From: Herminiimonas sp.
GTDB taxonomy: Bacteria; Pseudomonadota; Gammaproteobacteria; Burkholderiales; Burkholderiaceae
Length of the DNA: 23,542 bases
Direction of reading: 5' to 3'
Assembly: GCA_014377155.1 (NCBI GenBank)
Contig: JACMQD010000217.1
Location: 1 to 23,542 of the forward strand
Shown here: in pieces, positions 1 through 8,714 of the stretch
Numbering within the stretch: position 1 is the stretch's first letter
How the letters are laid out: every line of letters starts with the position of its first letter
Program-made: the position numbers and the translations under genes
The notes under the pieces: generated by a model
Seen by the model: only the letters and a program-made list of their open reading frames with translations
What the model was told of the DNA's origin: nothing
Databases searched by the model: none

Positions 1-1239
1 ACCGGAGGCCTCGGCTGCAAGCGCCACGGCCGGCGCGATCTTCATCATCAGACGCGGATCGAATGGTTTCGGAATCAGATATTCGGGACCGAAGCTCAGG
101 TTGGTGATGCCGTAGGTAGTCGCGACAATATCGGACTGCTCGGCCTGCGCCAGGTCGGCAATCGCCCGCACGGCGGCGATTTCCATCTCGCGCGTGATGG
201 TGGTCGCGCCGCAATCGAGCGCACCACGGAAAATATATGGAAAGCACAGCACGTTGTTGACCTGATTCGGATAATCCGAGCGGCCGGTAGCGATGATGGC
301 GTCGGCACGCACAGCCATGACTTCTTCGGGTAGGATTTCCGGGGTCGGGTTGGCCAGCGCCAGCACCAGCGGCCGGTCCGCCATGGTCTGCACCATCTCG
401 GGTTTCAGCACACCGCCGGCCGACAGTCCAAGGAAAATGTCAGCGCCGGGAATGACTTCGGCCAGCGTACGGGCATCGGTCTTGCGCGCGAAGCGCTCCT
501 TGTCCGGGTCCATCAGTTCGACCCGTCCTTCATACACCACGCCGGCCAGGTCGGTGACGAAGATGTTTTCGATCGGAAAGCCAAGGTCGACGATCAAATC
601 GAGGCAGGCCAACGCTGCGGCACCCGCGCCACTGACGACCAGCTTGCATTCGGTCAGGCGTTTGCCGACGACTTGCAAGCCATTCAGGATCGCCGCACCG
701 ACGATGATCGCGGTACCGTGCTGGTCGTCGTGAAACACCGGAATCTTCATGCGGTCGCGCAGCTTGCGCTCGATGTAGAAGCATTCCGGCGCCTTGATGT
801 CTTCGAGGTTGATACCGCCGAAAGTCGGCTCCAGCGAAGCGATGATGTCGCACAGCTTGTCAGGATCGAGTTCGTTGATTTCGATATCGAAGACATCGAT
901 GCCGGCGAATTTCTTGAACAGGACGCCCTTGCCTTCCATGACCGGCTTGGACGCGAGCGGACCGATGTTGCCCAGTCCCAGCACCGCGGTGCCGTTGGTG
1001 ATGACCGCAACCAGGTTGCCGCGTGCGGTGTACTTGAACGCATTAGCAGGATCGATCACGATCTCTTCGCAGGCGGCGGCCACGCCCGGCGAATAGGCAA
1101 GTGCCAGGTCGCGCTGATTGGTCAGTTGCTTGGTGGGGGTGACGCTGATTTTTCCGGGAGTCGGGAATTCATGGTATTCGAGTGCGGCCTGGCGCAATTG
1201 CTGACGTAGTTCTTCTTTTTGGCTGATAAGCGAATCCAT
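1..1239 (-). CDS. maeB: NADP-dependent malic enzyme, N-terminal part (cut by window edge)
   Basis: Oxidative decarboxylation of malate to pyruvate, producing NADPH, in the cytoplasm. The 413 visible residues read as a bacterial malic enzyme catalytic region: the N-terminal stretch with [14 protein letters not shown], the block [20 protein letters not shown], the metal/substrate segment with [10 protein letters not shown], and a Rossmann nucleotide-binding segment [16 protein letters not shown]. The frame is open to the left edge. MaeB-type enzymes are usually about 750-770 residues, with a C-terminal phosphotransacetylase-like domain that would lie outside the window, so MaeB rather than the short malic enzyme is inferred from the sequence style. 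The ATG at 1239-1237 is preceded by an AAGGAAGG-like ribosome site at about 1247-1255. The gene is divergent from the rubrerythrin set. Confidence 0.93.
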   Translation of the reverse strand, partial: MDSLISQKEELRQQLRQAALEYHEFPTPGKISVTPTKQLTNQRDLALAYSPGVAAACEEIVIDPANAFKYTARGNLVAVITNGTAVLGLGNIGPLASKPVMEGKGVLFKKFAGIDVFDIEINELDPDKLCDIIASLEPTFGGINLEDIKAPECFYIERKLRDRMKIPVFHDDQHGTAIIVGAAILNGLQVVGKRLTECKLVVSGAGAAALACLDLIVDLGFPIENIFVTDLAGVVYEGRVELMDPDKERFARKTDARTLAEVIPGADIFLGLSAGGVLKPEMVQTMADRPLVLALANPTPEILPEEVMAVRADAIIATGRSDYPNQVNNVLCFPYIFRGALDCGATTITREMEIAAVRAIADLAQAEQSDIVATTYGITNLSFGPEYLIPKPFDPRLMMKIAPAVALAAEASG

Positions 1240-1258
1240 CGGTGCGGCCTTCCTTTTG

Positions 1259-1273
1259 AGCTTTCGGAAAGCT
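1259..1273. promoter_or_regulatory. 15-base palindrome at the malic enzyme transcription start
   Basis: AGCTTTC (1259-1265), one central base, GAAAGCT (1267-1273): a perfect 7-base dyad. It spans the expected transcription start of the malic enzyme gene. With a one-base centre it cannot fold as a full RNA hairpin, so a DNA operator is the more natural reading. The binding protein is unknown. Confidence 0.35.
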
Positions 1274-1277
1274 TACG

Positions 1278-1286
1278 ATTTTAGCA
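1278..1286 (-). promoter_or_regulatory. Candidate extended -10 promoter of malic enzyme gene
   Basis: On the minus strand the sequence TGC-TAAAAT (1286 down to 1278) is an extended -10 element one base off TATAAT. No good -35 box lies 16-18 bases upstream, which is tolerated for extended -10 promoters. Transcription would start near 1271, giving a leader of about 32 bases before the ATG at 1239. Confidence 0.45.
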
Positions 1287-1363
1287 GACGCACTCTGGCA
1301 ACTTTATACGTATTTGTACGTGTGCCATGCGTTTTTGGCATAGTTTGCATGCCCTTTCGATGG

Positions 1364-1380
1364 TAATTAATTTTTAATTA
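1364..1380. promoter_or_regulatory. AT-rich palindrome upstream of rubrerythrin
   Basis: TAATTAA (1364-1370), three T bases, TTAATTA (1374-1380) form a perfect 7-base inverted repeat in the divergent malic enzyme/rubrerythrin intergenic region (1240-1499). That region also holds the small inverted repeats ACGTA-TTTG-TACGT (1308-1321) and TGCCA-N8-TGGCA (1323-1340). AT-rich DNA folds into such dyads easily by chance, so regulatory meaning is only a suggestion. Confidence 0.3.
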
Positions 1381-1398
1381 TGGCAATGCTATGAGCGC

Positions 1399-1416
1399 TA
1401 TAAAAACAATTGTTTT
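1399..1416 (+). promoter_or_regulatory. Candidate -10 box plus 14-base perfect palindrome before rubrerythrin
   Basis: TATAAA (1399-1404), five of six matches to a -10 box, overlaps the perfect palindrome AAAACAATTGTTTT (1403-1416). If TATAAA is used, transcription starts near 1411, in the middle of the palindrome, the geometry of a repressor site. The leader would be about 89 bases. No clear -35 box was found at 15-18 bases spacing, so the promoter call is weak while the palindrome itself is certain. Confidence 0.4.
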
Positions 1417-1499
1417 CCATTATTCATCTAAAAAAACTATCATTCCGTACATACCGATTAGCAAAAGCCAATCGACATTCAATTTACCAGGAGCTAATT

Positions 1500-1985
1500 A
1501 TGACAAGCCAGAATCCGAAGTCCATCACGATCGAGAACCTCGAGTCGGCTTTTGCCGGCGAATCGATGGCGCACATCAAGTATCGCTATTTTGCCAAACT
1601 GGCGCGTGAATCAGGTGCCGACGACGTCGCTAAAATTTTCGAAGATACGGCCGATCAGGAAATCATGCACGCGTTTGGCCACCTCGACTTGCTGTATCCC
1701 AAAGCTAAGCTGACACCGGCGAAATCGCTGGAAATCGCCATCGAAGGCGAGACTTACGAATATACCGAGATGTATCCGAAGTTCCGTCATTTGGCAGTCG
1801 AAGAAGGCAATATGGCGGCTGTGGCCGAATTCGATGATCAGATCGCCGAGTCGAAGGAACACGCAGCGGCATTTCGTCGCACACTGGAAATCGCCGCCAA
1901 ACGCTTCGCTGCACTGGCCAAGGTCGAGGAGCGCCATGCCAACCATTACCGTGCCGCCCTGGTAGCAGAACGTCAAAAAGCGTAA
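1500..1985 (+). CDS. rbr: Rubrerythrin, short form without rubredoxin tail
   Basis: Ferritin-like diiron protein that reduces hydrogen peroxide with electrons from rubredoxin; cytoplasmic. The 161 residues form only the four-helix diiron domain: GES near residue 20, EIMH at 54-57, the paired glutamates in EYTEMYP near 87-90, and ESKEH near 117-121 supply the expected Glu/His ligand set. Classical rubrerythrins carry a C-terminal rubredoxin domain. It is missing here, but a separate rubredoxin gene follows 65 bases downstream. The frame is open from 1410, but the ATG at 1500 is chosen because AGGAG (1489-1493) sits six bases before it and the family-like sequence begins there. Confidence 0.92.
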   Translation: MTSQNPKSITIENLESAFAGESMAHIKYRYFAKLARESGADDVAKIFEDTADQEIMHAFGHLDLLYPKAKLTPAKSLEIAIEGETYEYTEMYPKFRHLAVEEGNMAAVAEFDDQIAESKEHAAAFRRTLEIAAKRFAALAKVEERHANHYRAALVAERQKA

Positions 1986-2050
1986 GTTTTTGGCGCGGGC
2001 GCTGACTCAGTGGTATCGACTCACTTTCAAGAAAACAATCAAGGATCAAC

Positions 2051-2215
2051 ATGAATACGTATCAATGCATCGTTTGTGGTTTCATCTATGACGAAGCGGT
2101 CGGCATGCCGGAAGACGGGATTGCCGCGGGGACCCGCTGGAGCGATGTACCGGCCGACTGGGAATGCCCCGATTGTGGCGTCGCCAAGGCCGACTTCGAC
2201 ATGGTGCAACTGTAA
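2051..2215 (+). CDS. Rubredoxin
   Basis: Small one-iron electron carrier, 54 residues, a normal rubredoxin length. Two Cys pairs hold the Fe(SCys)4 site: CIVCG (Cys6, Cys9) and CPDCG (Cys39, Cys42). The aromatic residues of the fold (Tyr4, Trp30, Trp37) and the EDGI and GTRWSDVP segments are also present. It lies between rubrerythrin and a rubredoxin reductase-like flavoprotein, ending five bases before the latter, so it is the likely carrier between them. An AAGGA-like site lies at about 2041-2045. Confidence 0.95.
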   Translation: MNTYQCIVCGFIYDEAVGMPEDGIAAGTRWSDVPADWECPDCGVAKADFDMVQL

Positions 2216-2220
2216 AACCG

Positions 2221-3420
2221 ATGAAACCGATCATCGTCATCGGCACCGGGCTGGCAGGTTATACGGTGGCCCGAGAATTTCGTAAGCTCGACAAGATCAC
2301 GCCGCTCGTCCTCATCACGGGCGATGCCGGCGGCTTTTACTCCAAGCCGATGTTGTCGAATGCTTTTGCCCAAGGCAAGCAGGCGGCGCAGCTCATCACC
2401 CAGACCGCAGAACAGATGGCGGCGCAGCTCGATGCCCGCATCGTCACCCGCACACGCGTGACGCGCATCGACAGCACCGCCAGGACGGTCGATACGACGG
2501 CCGGTCACTTCGATTACGACAAGCTGGTTATTGCTGTCGGCGCGCAACCGATTCGCCTGGCAATCGCTGGGGATGCCGCAGATCAGGTGCTGTCGGTTAA
2601 TAACATCGACGATTACGTAGCGTTTCGGGCGCGGCTGGCGATGCCGGATCTGCGTGCTGCCCGGGTCACGATTCTGGGTGCGGGATTGATCGGTTGCGAA
2701 TTCGCCGATGATCTGGCCGGTGGCGGCCATGCTGTCACGCTGGTCGATCCGAATGCGCTGCCGCTGGCGGCGCTGGCGTCGCCGGCGTTGTCGTCAGGCT
2801 TGCATGCGGCACTGACGGCGCGTGGTGTTGCGCTCAGACTTGGCACCACCGCGGCGACCATCAACCGTACCGACGCCGGCTTGCATATAACGCTGGCTGA
2901 CGGCAGCGCGGTCGACACCGATATCATCCTGTCGGCGGTAGGGCTGCGTCCCGATACGACCCTGGCACAAGCGGCGCAACTCAAGACCGGACGCGGCATC
3001 GTGGTCGACGCCAGCGGCGAAACCAGCGCGCCAGCGATCTATGCGGTAGGGGACTGTGCCGAATACACGATGGATGGTGATGGCACGACGCGCATTCTGC
3101 CCTACATCGCGCCGCTGATGGCCGCTGCGCGGGCGATTGCCAAGACACTGACCGGCGTCAAGACGGTCATCGACATGAAGCATGCGCCGGTCATCGTCAA
3201 GACGCCGAGCTACCCGCTGGCACTGGTCGCGCCGGCACCACATCTGGTTGCTGGCGGCACCTGGCACGAAGTCGAAGAAGACGGACGCACCATTGCCCGG
3301 TTTTATGATGCACAGGGGATGCTGTTGGGTTTCGGTGTGGCACCGCATGAATCCGGGGTGCGCCAGGGATTGCTCTCGGCACTGGGGTCCATTTCGCTCG
3401 ATCGGGTCAAGGTATTCTGA
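2221..3420 (+). CDS. FAD-dependent NAD(P)H:rubredoxin reductase-like oxidoreductase
   Basis: Pyridine nucleotide-disulfide oxidoreductase fold, 399 residues, cytoplasmic; expected to pass electrons from NAD(P)H through FAD to rubredoxin. Visible marks: FAD dinucleotide motif VIGTGLAGY (6-14), the second nucleotide-binding motif ILGAGLIGCEFADDL (151-165), and the FAD-contact segment YAVGDCAEY (274-282). No redox CxxxxC pair follows the first motif, which fits rubredoxin reductases rather than lipoamide dehydrogenase-like enzymes. The frame extends back to 2164 inside the rubredoxin gene; the ATG at 2221, five bases after the rubredoxin stop, is chosen because the GxGxxG motif starts right after it. 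The ribosome site is weak, so translational coupling is likely. Partner and cofactor preference are inferred from context. Confidence 0.88.
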   Translation: MKPIIVIGTGLAGYTVAREFRKLDKITPLVLITGDAGGFYSKPMLSNAFAQGKQAAQLITQTAEQMAAQLDARIVTRTRVTRIDSTARTVDTTAGHFDYDKLVIAVGAQPIRLAIAGDAADQVLSVNNIDDYVAFRARLAMPDLRAARVTILGAGLIGCEFADDLAGGGHAVTLVDPNALPLAALASPALSSGLHAALTARGVALRLGTTAATINRTDAGLHITLADGSAVDTDIILSAVGLRPDTTLAQAAQLKTGRGIVVDASGETSAPAIYAVGDCAEYTMDGDGTTRILPYIAPLMAAARAIAKTLTGVKTVIDMKHAPVIVKTPSYPLALVAPAPHLVAGGTWHEVEEDGRTIARFYDAQGMLLGFGVAPHESGVRQGLLSALGSISLDRVKVF

Positions 3421-3481
3421 ACGTTGGTGGCAATCGTGCCGGGCTGGTTGATTTGTTTCATCGCCAAGAGGGCGCATTCGG

Positions 3482-3487
3482 TACAAT
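3482..3487 (+). promoter_or_regulatory. Candidate -10 box placing thiL on a leaderless mRNA
   Basis: TACAAT (five of six -10 matches) ends six bases before the thiL ATG (3494), so the start point would fall on or next to the A of the ATG. No Shine-Dalgarno-like sequence is placed properly; GAGGG lies about 20 bases upstream. No good -35 box is visible at normal spacing. Confidence 0.4.
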
Positions 3488-3493
3488 CGCGGC

Positions 3494-4462
3494 ATGCTCT
3501 CCGAATTCGATCTCATCAACCGTTACTTTGTCCGTCCCGGCCATTCCTCTGCGCATGCCGACCTCGGCATCGGCGACGATTGTGCACTCGTCATGCCCGC
3601 GCCCGGCATGCAGCTGGCCATCTCGACCGACATGCTGGTCGAAGGCCGGCACTTCTTCGCCGATGCCGATCCCCGACCGTTAGGCCACAAGTGCCTTGCA
3701 GTCAATCTTTCGGACCTCGCGGCAATGGGTGCACGCCCGGTCGCGTTTACGCTGGCGCTGGCCCTGCCCGATGCCCAAGCGCCGTGGCTCTCTGAATTTT
3801 CCGCCGGCCTGTTCGCGTTGGCCGACGAGCACGGCTGCGAGCTGATCGGGGGCGACACTACCAAAGGACCGTTGACTATTTGCATCACGGTTTTTGGCGA
3901 ATTGCCGCCCGGTCAGGCGCTGCGGCGGGACGCCGCCGTAGCCGGCGACGACATCTGGATTTCAGGAACACTGGGCGATTCGCGACTGGCACTGGCTGGC
4001 TACCGAGACGAACTGACGCTCGACCCCTACGCGCAGGAAGTCGCAGGCACACGCATGCACCTGCCGACGCCACGCAATGCGCTTGGCGTCGCCTTGCGCG
4101 ACATTGCACATGCGGCCGTCGATATTTCCGATGGCTTGAGCGGCGACCTGGGACATATCCTGAAGCGCTCCGGCGTCGGCGCCACGCTTGACGTCGACGC
4201 CCTGCCGGCCGGGCTGATGCTGTCGCGCCAATCGGCCGAGCTGCGCAGGCGCTTCACGCTGGCCGGCGGTGACGATTATGAACTCTGCTTTACCGCGCCG
4301 GTGGCGTGCCGCGAGGCGGTCTTGTCGGCCGCGCGCGGGGCATCGACGCCAGTCAAGCGCGTCGGCACCATCGATGCCGAGCCGGGGCTGCGCATTATCG
4401 ACGCCAATGCGATGCCGCTCGATTTGAATCTCCCTTCCTTTGACCAGTTCCTCTCCCCATGA
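3494..4462 (+). CDS. thiL: Thiamine-monophosphate kinase
   Basis: Phosphorylates thiamine monophosphate with ATP to thiamine pyrophosphate, the last step of cofactor synthesis, in the cytoplasm. The 322-residue length is typical. Motifs of the AIR synthase/ThiL fold are intact: GIGDDCAL (25-32), STDMLVEGRHF (44-54), NLSDLAAMGARP (71-82) and GGDTTKGP supply the Asp residues for metal and ATP binding, and VDISDGL and GGDDYELCF lie in the C-terminal half. Its stop overlaps the pgpA start (ATGA at 4459-4462), a sign of translational coupling. The ATG at 3494 has no usable ribosome site but is close to a -10-like box. Confidence 0.96.
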   Translation: MLSEFDLINRYFVRPGHSSAHADLGIGDDCALVMPAPGMQLAISTDMLVEGRHFFADADPRPLGHKCLAVNLSDLAAMGARPVAFTLALALPDAQAPWLSEFSAGLFALADEHGCELIGGDTTKGPLTICITVFGELPPGQALRRDAAVAGDDIWISGTLGDSRLALAGYRDELTLDPYAQEVAGTRMHLPTPRNALGVALRDIAHAAVDISDGLSGDLGHILKRSGVGATLDVDALPAGLMLSRQSAELRRRFTLAGGDDYELCFTAPVACREAVLSAARGASTPVKRVGTIDAEPGLRIIDANAMPLDLNLPSFDQFLSP

Positions 4463-4983
4463 TGACTCTCGAACCCGGCCAGACTGCCCGCATCAGCAAG
4501 CCCACTGCCCGCTTCATGCTGTCGCATCCCGCGCACATCCTGTCGCAAGGTTTCGGCAGCGGCCTTTCGCCGGTCATGCCCGGCACCAGCGGCACGCTGT
4601 TCGCATGGCTGTCGTTCGCTATCCTGTCGTCGCGCTGGCCGGATATTTTCACGCCGCTGAACTGGGGCATCATCATCGCGGTCGGCTTCATTATCGGCGT
4701 GGTGGCATGTTCGAAGACCGGGCGCGATCTCGGTTTTCCGGATCATGGCAGCATGGTGTGGGATGAGATCATCGCTTTCTGGCTGGTATTGCTGTTGGTG
4801 ACGCCGGCGGGACCGTGGACGCAGTTCTGGGCATTCGTCTGGTTTCGTTTCTTCGACATGGTCAAGCCACCGCCGATCGGCTATTTCGACCGGCATTTAA
4901 AGGGCGGCTTCGGGGTGATGTGGGATGACATCCTGGCGGCTTTTTACACGCTGCTGGTATTTGCCGTATGGCGGGTAATGTGA
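4459..4983 (+). CDS. pgpA: Phosphatidylglycerophosphatase A
   Basis: Removes phosphate from phosphatidylglycerophosphate to give phosphatidylglycerol; inner-membrane enzyme. The 174 residues contain the family signature GFGSGLSPVMPGTSGTL (31-47), DHGSMVWDE (95-103), RFFDMVKPPP (130-139) and the C-terminal FGVMWDDILAA (151-161), with hydrophobic segments at about 48-58, 68-84, 103-115 and 160-172. A second ATG directly follows the first, so the exact start is 4459 or 4462. The gene overlaps thiL by four bases and the oxoprolinase gene by 16, so all three are probably one transcript. Confidence 0.96.
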   Translation: MMTLEPGQTARISKPTARFMLSHPAHILSQGFGSGLSPVMPGTSGTLFAWLSFAILSSRWPDIFTPLNWGIIIAVGFIIGVVACSKTGRDLGFPDHGSMVWDEIIAFWLVLLLVTPAGPWTQFWAFVWFRFFDMVKPPPIGYFDRHLKGGFGVMWDDILAAFYTLLVFAVWRVM

Positions 4984-7900
4984 GCATTGCCGACGACGCC
5001 TCCGGTCAACGCTGGCAATTCTGGATCGACCGTGGCGGCACCTTTACCGATATCGTCGGGCGCCGGCCGGATGGCACACTGCTGACGCACAAGCTGCTGT
5101 CGGAAAACCCCGAGCAGTACGCAGATGCAGCCATTGCCGGCATCCGTCACATGCTGGACCTGGCGCCGGACCAAGCCATTTCGCCCGAGCTGGTCGAAGT
5201 CGTGAAGATGGGCACGACGGTGGCCACCAATGCACTGCTCGAACGCAAGGGCGACCCGACCGCGCTGCTGATCACCAAGGGCTTCGGTGACGCACTGCGG
5301 ATTGCCTATCAAAACCGGCCGCGCCTGTTCGACCGCCATATCGTTCTGCCCGAGATGCTGTATCAGTCAGTGGTCGAGGTCGACGAACGGATCGGCGCCC
5401 GTGGTGAACTGATCCGACCGCTCGATGAAGCAGCCGTCGCCCAGACGCTACAGGCGCTGTACCGGCAAGGACTTCGCGCCATTGCGGTCGTGCTGATGCA
5501 CGCCTATCGCCATACGCACCATGAAGAAACGATCGGCCGTATTGCTGCCGGGATCGGCTTCACGCAGATTTCGCTGTCGCACCAAGTCAGTCCGCTGATG
5601 AAGCTGGTGTCGCGCGGCGACACCACCGTGGTCGACGCCTACCTGTCGCCGATCCTGCGCCGCTATGTCGACCAGGTGGCCAGCCAGATGCCGGGTGTTC
5701 GACTGCTGTTCATGCAAAGCAATGGCGGACTGACCGATGCCCATCGCTTCCAGGGCAAGGATTCGATCTTGTCCGGACCGGCGGGTGGCATCGTCGGGAT
5801 GGCGCGCACCGCCGAGACGGCCGGCTTTGACCGCGTCATCGGCTTCGACATGGGCGGCACCTCGACGGATGTGTCGCACTATGCCGGCGAGTTCGAGCGA
5901 CAGTTCGACACGCAGGTCGCCGGCGTGCGCATACGCGCGCCGATGATGAGCATCCACACGGTGGCAGCTGGTGGCGGATCGGTGCTGCACTTCGACGGCA
6001 CGCGCTTGCGGGTCGGCCCTGACAGTGCCGGCGCCAATCCGGGGCCGGCCAGTTATCGGCGCGGCGGGCCGCTGACAGTTACCGACTGTAACGTAATGCT
6101 GGGCAAAATCCAGCCGGATCATTTTCCGCGTGTGTTCGGTGCGCAGGCCGACCAGCCTATCGACCGCGACATCGTGCAGCAGGAATTCAACGCATTGTCG
6201 CAACGCATATTCGATGCCACTGGCACGCGCCGCAGCGCGGAAGAAATCGCCGAAGGCTTCCTGGATATCGCAGTCGGCAACATGGCCAATGCCATCAAGT
6301 TCATTTCGGTGCAACGCGGACACGATGTGAGCGACTATACGCTGGCGACCTTCGGTGGCGCCGGCGGGCAGCATGCGTGCATGGTGGCCGATTCGCTAGG
6401 TATGACGCGGGTGTTCGCGCATCCGCTGGCGGGCGTGCTGTCTGCTTATGGCATGGGACTGGCGGACCAGACGACCATGCGCGAGCAGGCGCTGGAAATC
6501 GCGCTGTCGCAAACCGCGATGACAACGCTTGCCGCCGAACTGACGCGACTGGTACGCGCCGGCTGTGACGAACTCGAACGGCAAGGTGTCGAGCATAGCC
6601 GTATCCGTATCGTCGAACGCGTCCATCTGCGCTATGAAGGCAGCGATTCGATCATCGTGGTCGGCCTCGACACCGTTGCCGCAATGACAGCGCAATTCGA
6701 GCAAACCTATCGCAAGCGCTATGCATTTCTGATGCCCGACAAGCCGTTGGTGGTCGAAGCGATTTCTGTCGAAGCGATCGGCATGGCAGACGATGCGGGC
6801 AGCAAGCAAGACCGGCCGACGCCACGCGCTGCGCCGCTGCAACCGGCCGAAACCGTGCGCTTCTTTTCCGGCGGGCGCTGGCATGACAGCGCGCTGTACC
6901 GGCGCGAGGACATGCGCCCCGGCGATACCGTGCACGGTCCGGCGATCATTGTCGAAAAAAACGCCACCAACGTCATCGAACCCGGCTGGATGGCGCAGGT
7001 CACGCCGCTGGACCATTTGCTGCTCACGCGGGTCGCACCGCGCCAGCAGAGCCAGGCGATTGGTACCTCTGCCGATCCGGCCATGCTGGAAGTATTCAAC
7101 AACCTGTTCATGAGCATTGCCGAACAGATGGGATTGCGGCTGCAAAATACCGCCGTGTCGGTCAACATCAAGGAGCGGCTCGATTTTTCGTGTGCGCTGT
7201 TCGACGGCGACGGCAACCTGATCGCCAATGCACCGCATATTCCGGTGCACCTGGGGTCGATGGGCGACAGCATCCGCACCGTCATCCGCGAGAATGCCGG
7301 CCACATCCTGCCGGGCGACGTGTACATGCTTAACGACCCCTATCACGGCGGCACGCATTTGCCGGACATTACGGTCATCACGCCGGTATTCGACGCCGCC
7401 GGCATCGAGATCCTGTTCTATGTCGGGTCGCGCGGTCATCACGCCGATATCGGCGGCGTCACGCCGGGTTCGATGCCGGCCAGCAGCACCGTGATCGAAG
7501 AAGAAGGCGTTCTGATCGATAATTTCCAGTTGGTGCGGGCAGGACGGTTCCGCGAACAGGAAACCATTGCGCTACTGTCGTCGGGGCGTTACCCGGCACG
7601 CAATATCGGCCAAAACCTGGCCGACCTGCAAGCCCAGGTCGCCGCCAATCAAAAAGGCGTCGACGAACTTCTGAAGATGGTTGCACACTTCGGCCTCGAC
7701 GTCGTGCGCGCTTACATGGCGCACGTACAAGACAATGCCGAGGAAGCGGTCCGGCGCGTCATTGCTACACTGCAGGACAGCAGCTTCGACTATGCGCTCG
7801 ATAACGGCGCCGTGATCCGGGTCGCCATTCGCATCGATCGCCGGGCGCGCGCTGCGGTAATCGACTTTACCGGCACTTCGCCGCAATTACCGGGCAATTT

Positions 7901-8606
7901 CAATGCCCCCAGCGCAATCTGCACGGCGGCGGTGCTATATGTGTTCCGTACGCTGGTCGATGACGACATTCCGCTCAATGCAGGATGTCTGAAACCGCTC
8001 CACATCATCATTCCAGATGACTCGATGCTCAAGCCGCGCTATCCGGCCGCAGTCGTGTCCGGCAATGTCGAGACCTCCAGCTGCATTACCAATGCGTTGT
8101 ACGGCGCACTCGGCGTGCTGGCGTCGGCGCCTGGAACCATGAACAATTTTACCTTCGGCAACGCGCGCTATCAGTATTACGAAACCATCGCCGGCGGCTC
8201 GGGTGCCGGCGATGGTTTCGACGGCACCGACGCAGTCCAGACCCACATGACCAATTCCCGCCTGACCGACCCGGAAGTGCTGGAATGGCGCTATCCGGTG
8301 CGTATCGACAGCCATCGAATCCGCCACGGATCGGGCGGCGAAGGCAAATGGCATGGCGGCAACGGCGCCATTCGCAAGGTGCGTTTCCTCGAGGCGATGA
8401 CCGCGTCAATCCTGTCCAACAACCGCATCGTGCCACCGTTCGGTATGGCAGGCGGCGGTCGCGGCCAGTGCGGACGCAATCACGTCGAGCGTGTGGACGG
8501 GCGGGACGAAGAGCTGTCCTTTATCGCCAGCACCGAGATGCAGCCTGGCGACGTGTTCGTGATCGAAACACCAGGTGGCGGCGGCTATGGCAAGGACGAT
8601 TCATAG
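4968..8606 (+). CDS. Fused hydantoinase A/B family protein, probable ATP-dependent 5-oxoprolinase
   Basis: 1212 residues, with the two subunits of bacterial hydantoinase/oxoprolinase (HyuA and HyuB types) in one chain, as in eukaryotic 5-oxoprolinase. The first half has the actin-like nucleotide fold: [19 protein letters not shown] near 18-36, [13 protein letters not shown] near 84-96, GPAGGIVGM and [11 protein letters not shown] near 268-302, and [17 protein letters not shown] near 463-479. The second half, from about residue 700, has the HyuB blocks [27 protein letters not shown] and [19 protein letters not shown], ending in GGGGYG. 5-oxo-L-proline (to glutamate, with ATP) is the best-known substrate of this architecture, but hydantoin-type substrates cannot be excluded. 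The start overlaps pgpA by 16 bases; an in-frame GTG at 4980 is the alternative. Length and motifs show an intact gene. Confidence 0.9.
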   Translation: MAGNVSIADDASGQRWQFWIDRGGTFTDIVGRRPDGTLLTHKLLSENPEQYADAAIAGIRHMLDLAPDQAISPELVEVVKMGTTVATNALLERKGDPTALLITKGFGDALRIAYQNRPRLFDRHIVLPEMLYQSVVEVDERIGARGELIRPLDEAAVAQTLQALYRQGLRAIAVVLMHAYRHTHHEETIGRIAAGIGFTQISLSHQVSPLMKLVSRGDTTVVDAYLSPILRRYVDQVASQMPGVRLLFMQSNGGLTDAHRFQGKDSILSGPAGGIVGMARTAETAGFDRVIGFDMGGTSTDVSHYAGEFERQFDTQVAGVRIRAPMMSIHTVAAGGGSVLHFDGTRLRVGPDSAGANPGPASYRRGGPLTVTDCNVMLGKIQPDHFPRVFGAQADQPIDRDIVQQEFNALSQRIFDATGTRRSAEEIAEGFLDIAVGNMANAIKFISVQRGHDVSDYTLATFGGAGGQHACMVADSLGMTRVFAHPLAGVLSAYGMGLADQTTMREQALEIALSQTAMTTLAAELTRLVRAGCDELERQGVEHSRIRIVERVHLRYEGSDSIIVVGLDTVAAMTAQFEQTYRKRYAFLMPDKPLVVEAISVEAIGMADDAGSKQDRPTPRAAPLQPAETVRFFSGGRWHDSALYRREDMRPGDTVHGPAIIVEKNATNVIEPGWMAQVTPLDHLLLTRVAPRQQSQAIGTSADPAMLEVFNNLFMSIAEQMGLRLQNTAVSVNIKERLDFSCALFDGDGNLIANAPHIPVHLGSMGDSIRTVIRENAGHILPGDVYMLNDPYHGGTHLPDITVITPVFDAAGIEILFYVGSRGHHADIGGVTPGSMPASSTVIEEEGVLIDNFQLVRAGRFREQETIALLSSGRYPARNIGQNLADLQAQVAANQKGVDELLKMVAHFGLDVVRAYMAHVQDNAEEAVRRVIATLQDSSFDYALDNGAVIRVAIRIDRRARAAVIDFTGTSPQLPGNFNAPSAICTAAVLYVFRTLVDDDIPLNAGCLKPLHIIIPDDSMLKPRYPAAVVSGNVETSSCITNALYGALGVLASAPGTMNNFTFGNARYQYYETIAGGSGAGDGFDGTDAVQTHMTNSRLTDPEVLEWRYPVRIDSHRIRHGSGGEGKWHGGNGAIRKVRFLEAMTASILSNNRIVPPFGMAGGGRGQCGRNHVERVDGRDEELSFIASTEMQPGDVFVIETPGGGGYGKDDS

Positions 8607-8714
8607 CAGTGGCGTCAATCGAACCCGCTATTCAAATGCACCAACAAGATGTAAAGTTATCGAATTTCCATTCAGGCACAGTGCAATCGACAGACGCGAA
8701 AAGGAACACGAACC

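Noticed and set aside
1335..1350. Sigma-54-like promoter TTGGCA...TTTGCA before rubrerythrin
   Set aside because: Only eight bases separate the GG and GC elements; sigma-54 promoters need ten.
5448..7442. Long open frames on the minus strand inside the oxoprolinase gene
   Set aside because: They are antisense to a complete, motif-rich protein and are rich in Arg, His and Ala as expected of shadow frames in GC-rich DNA.
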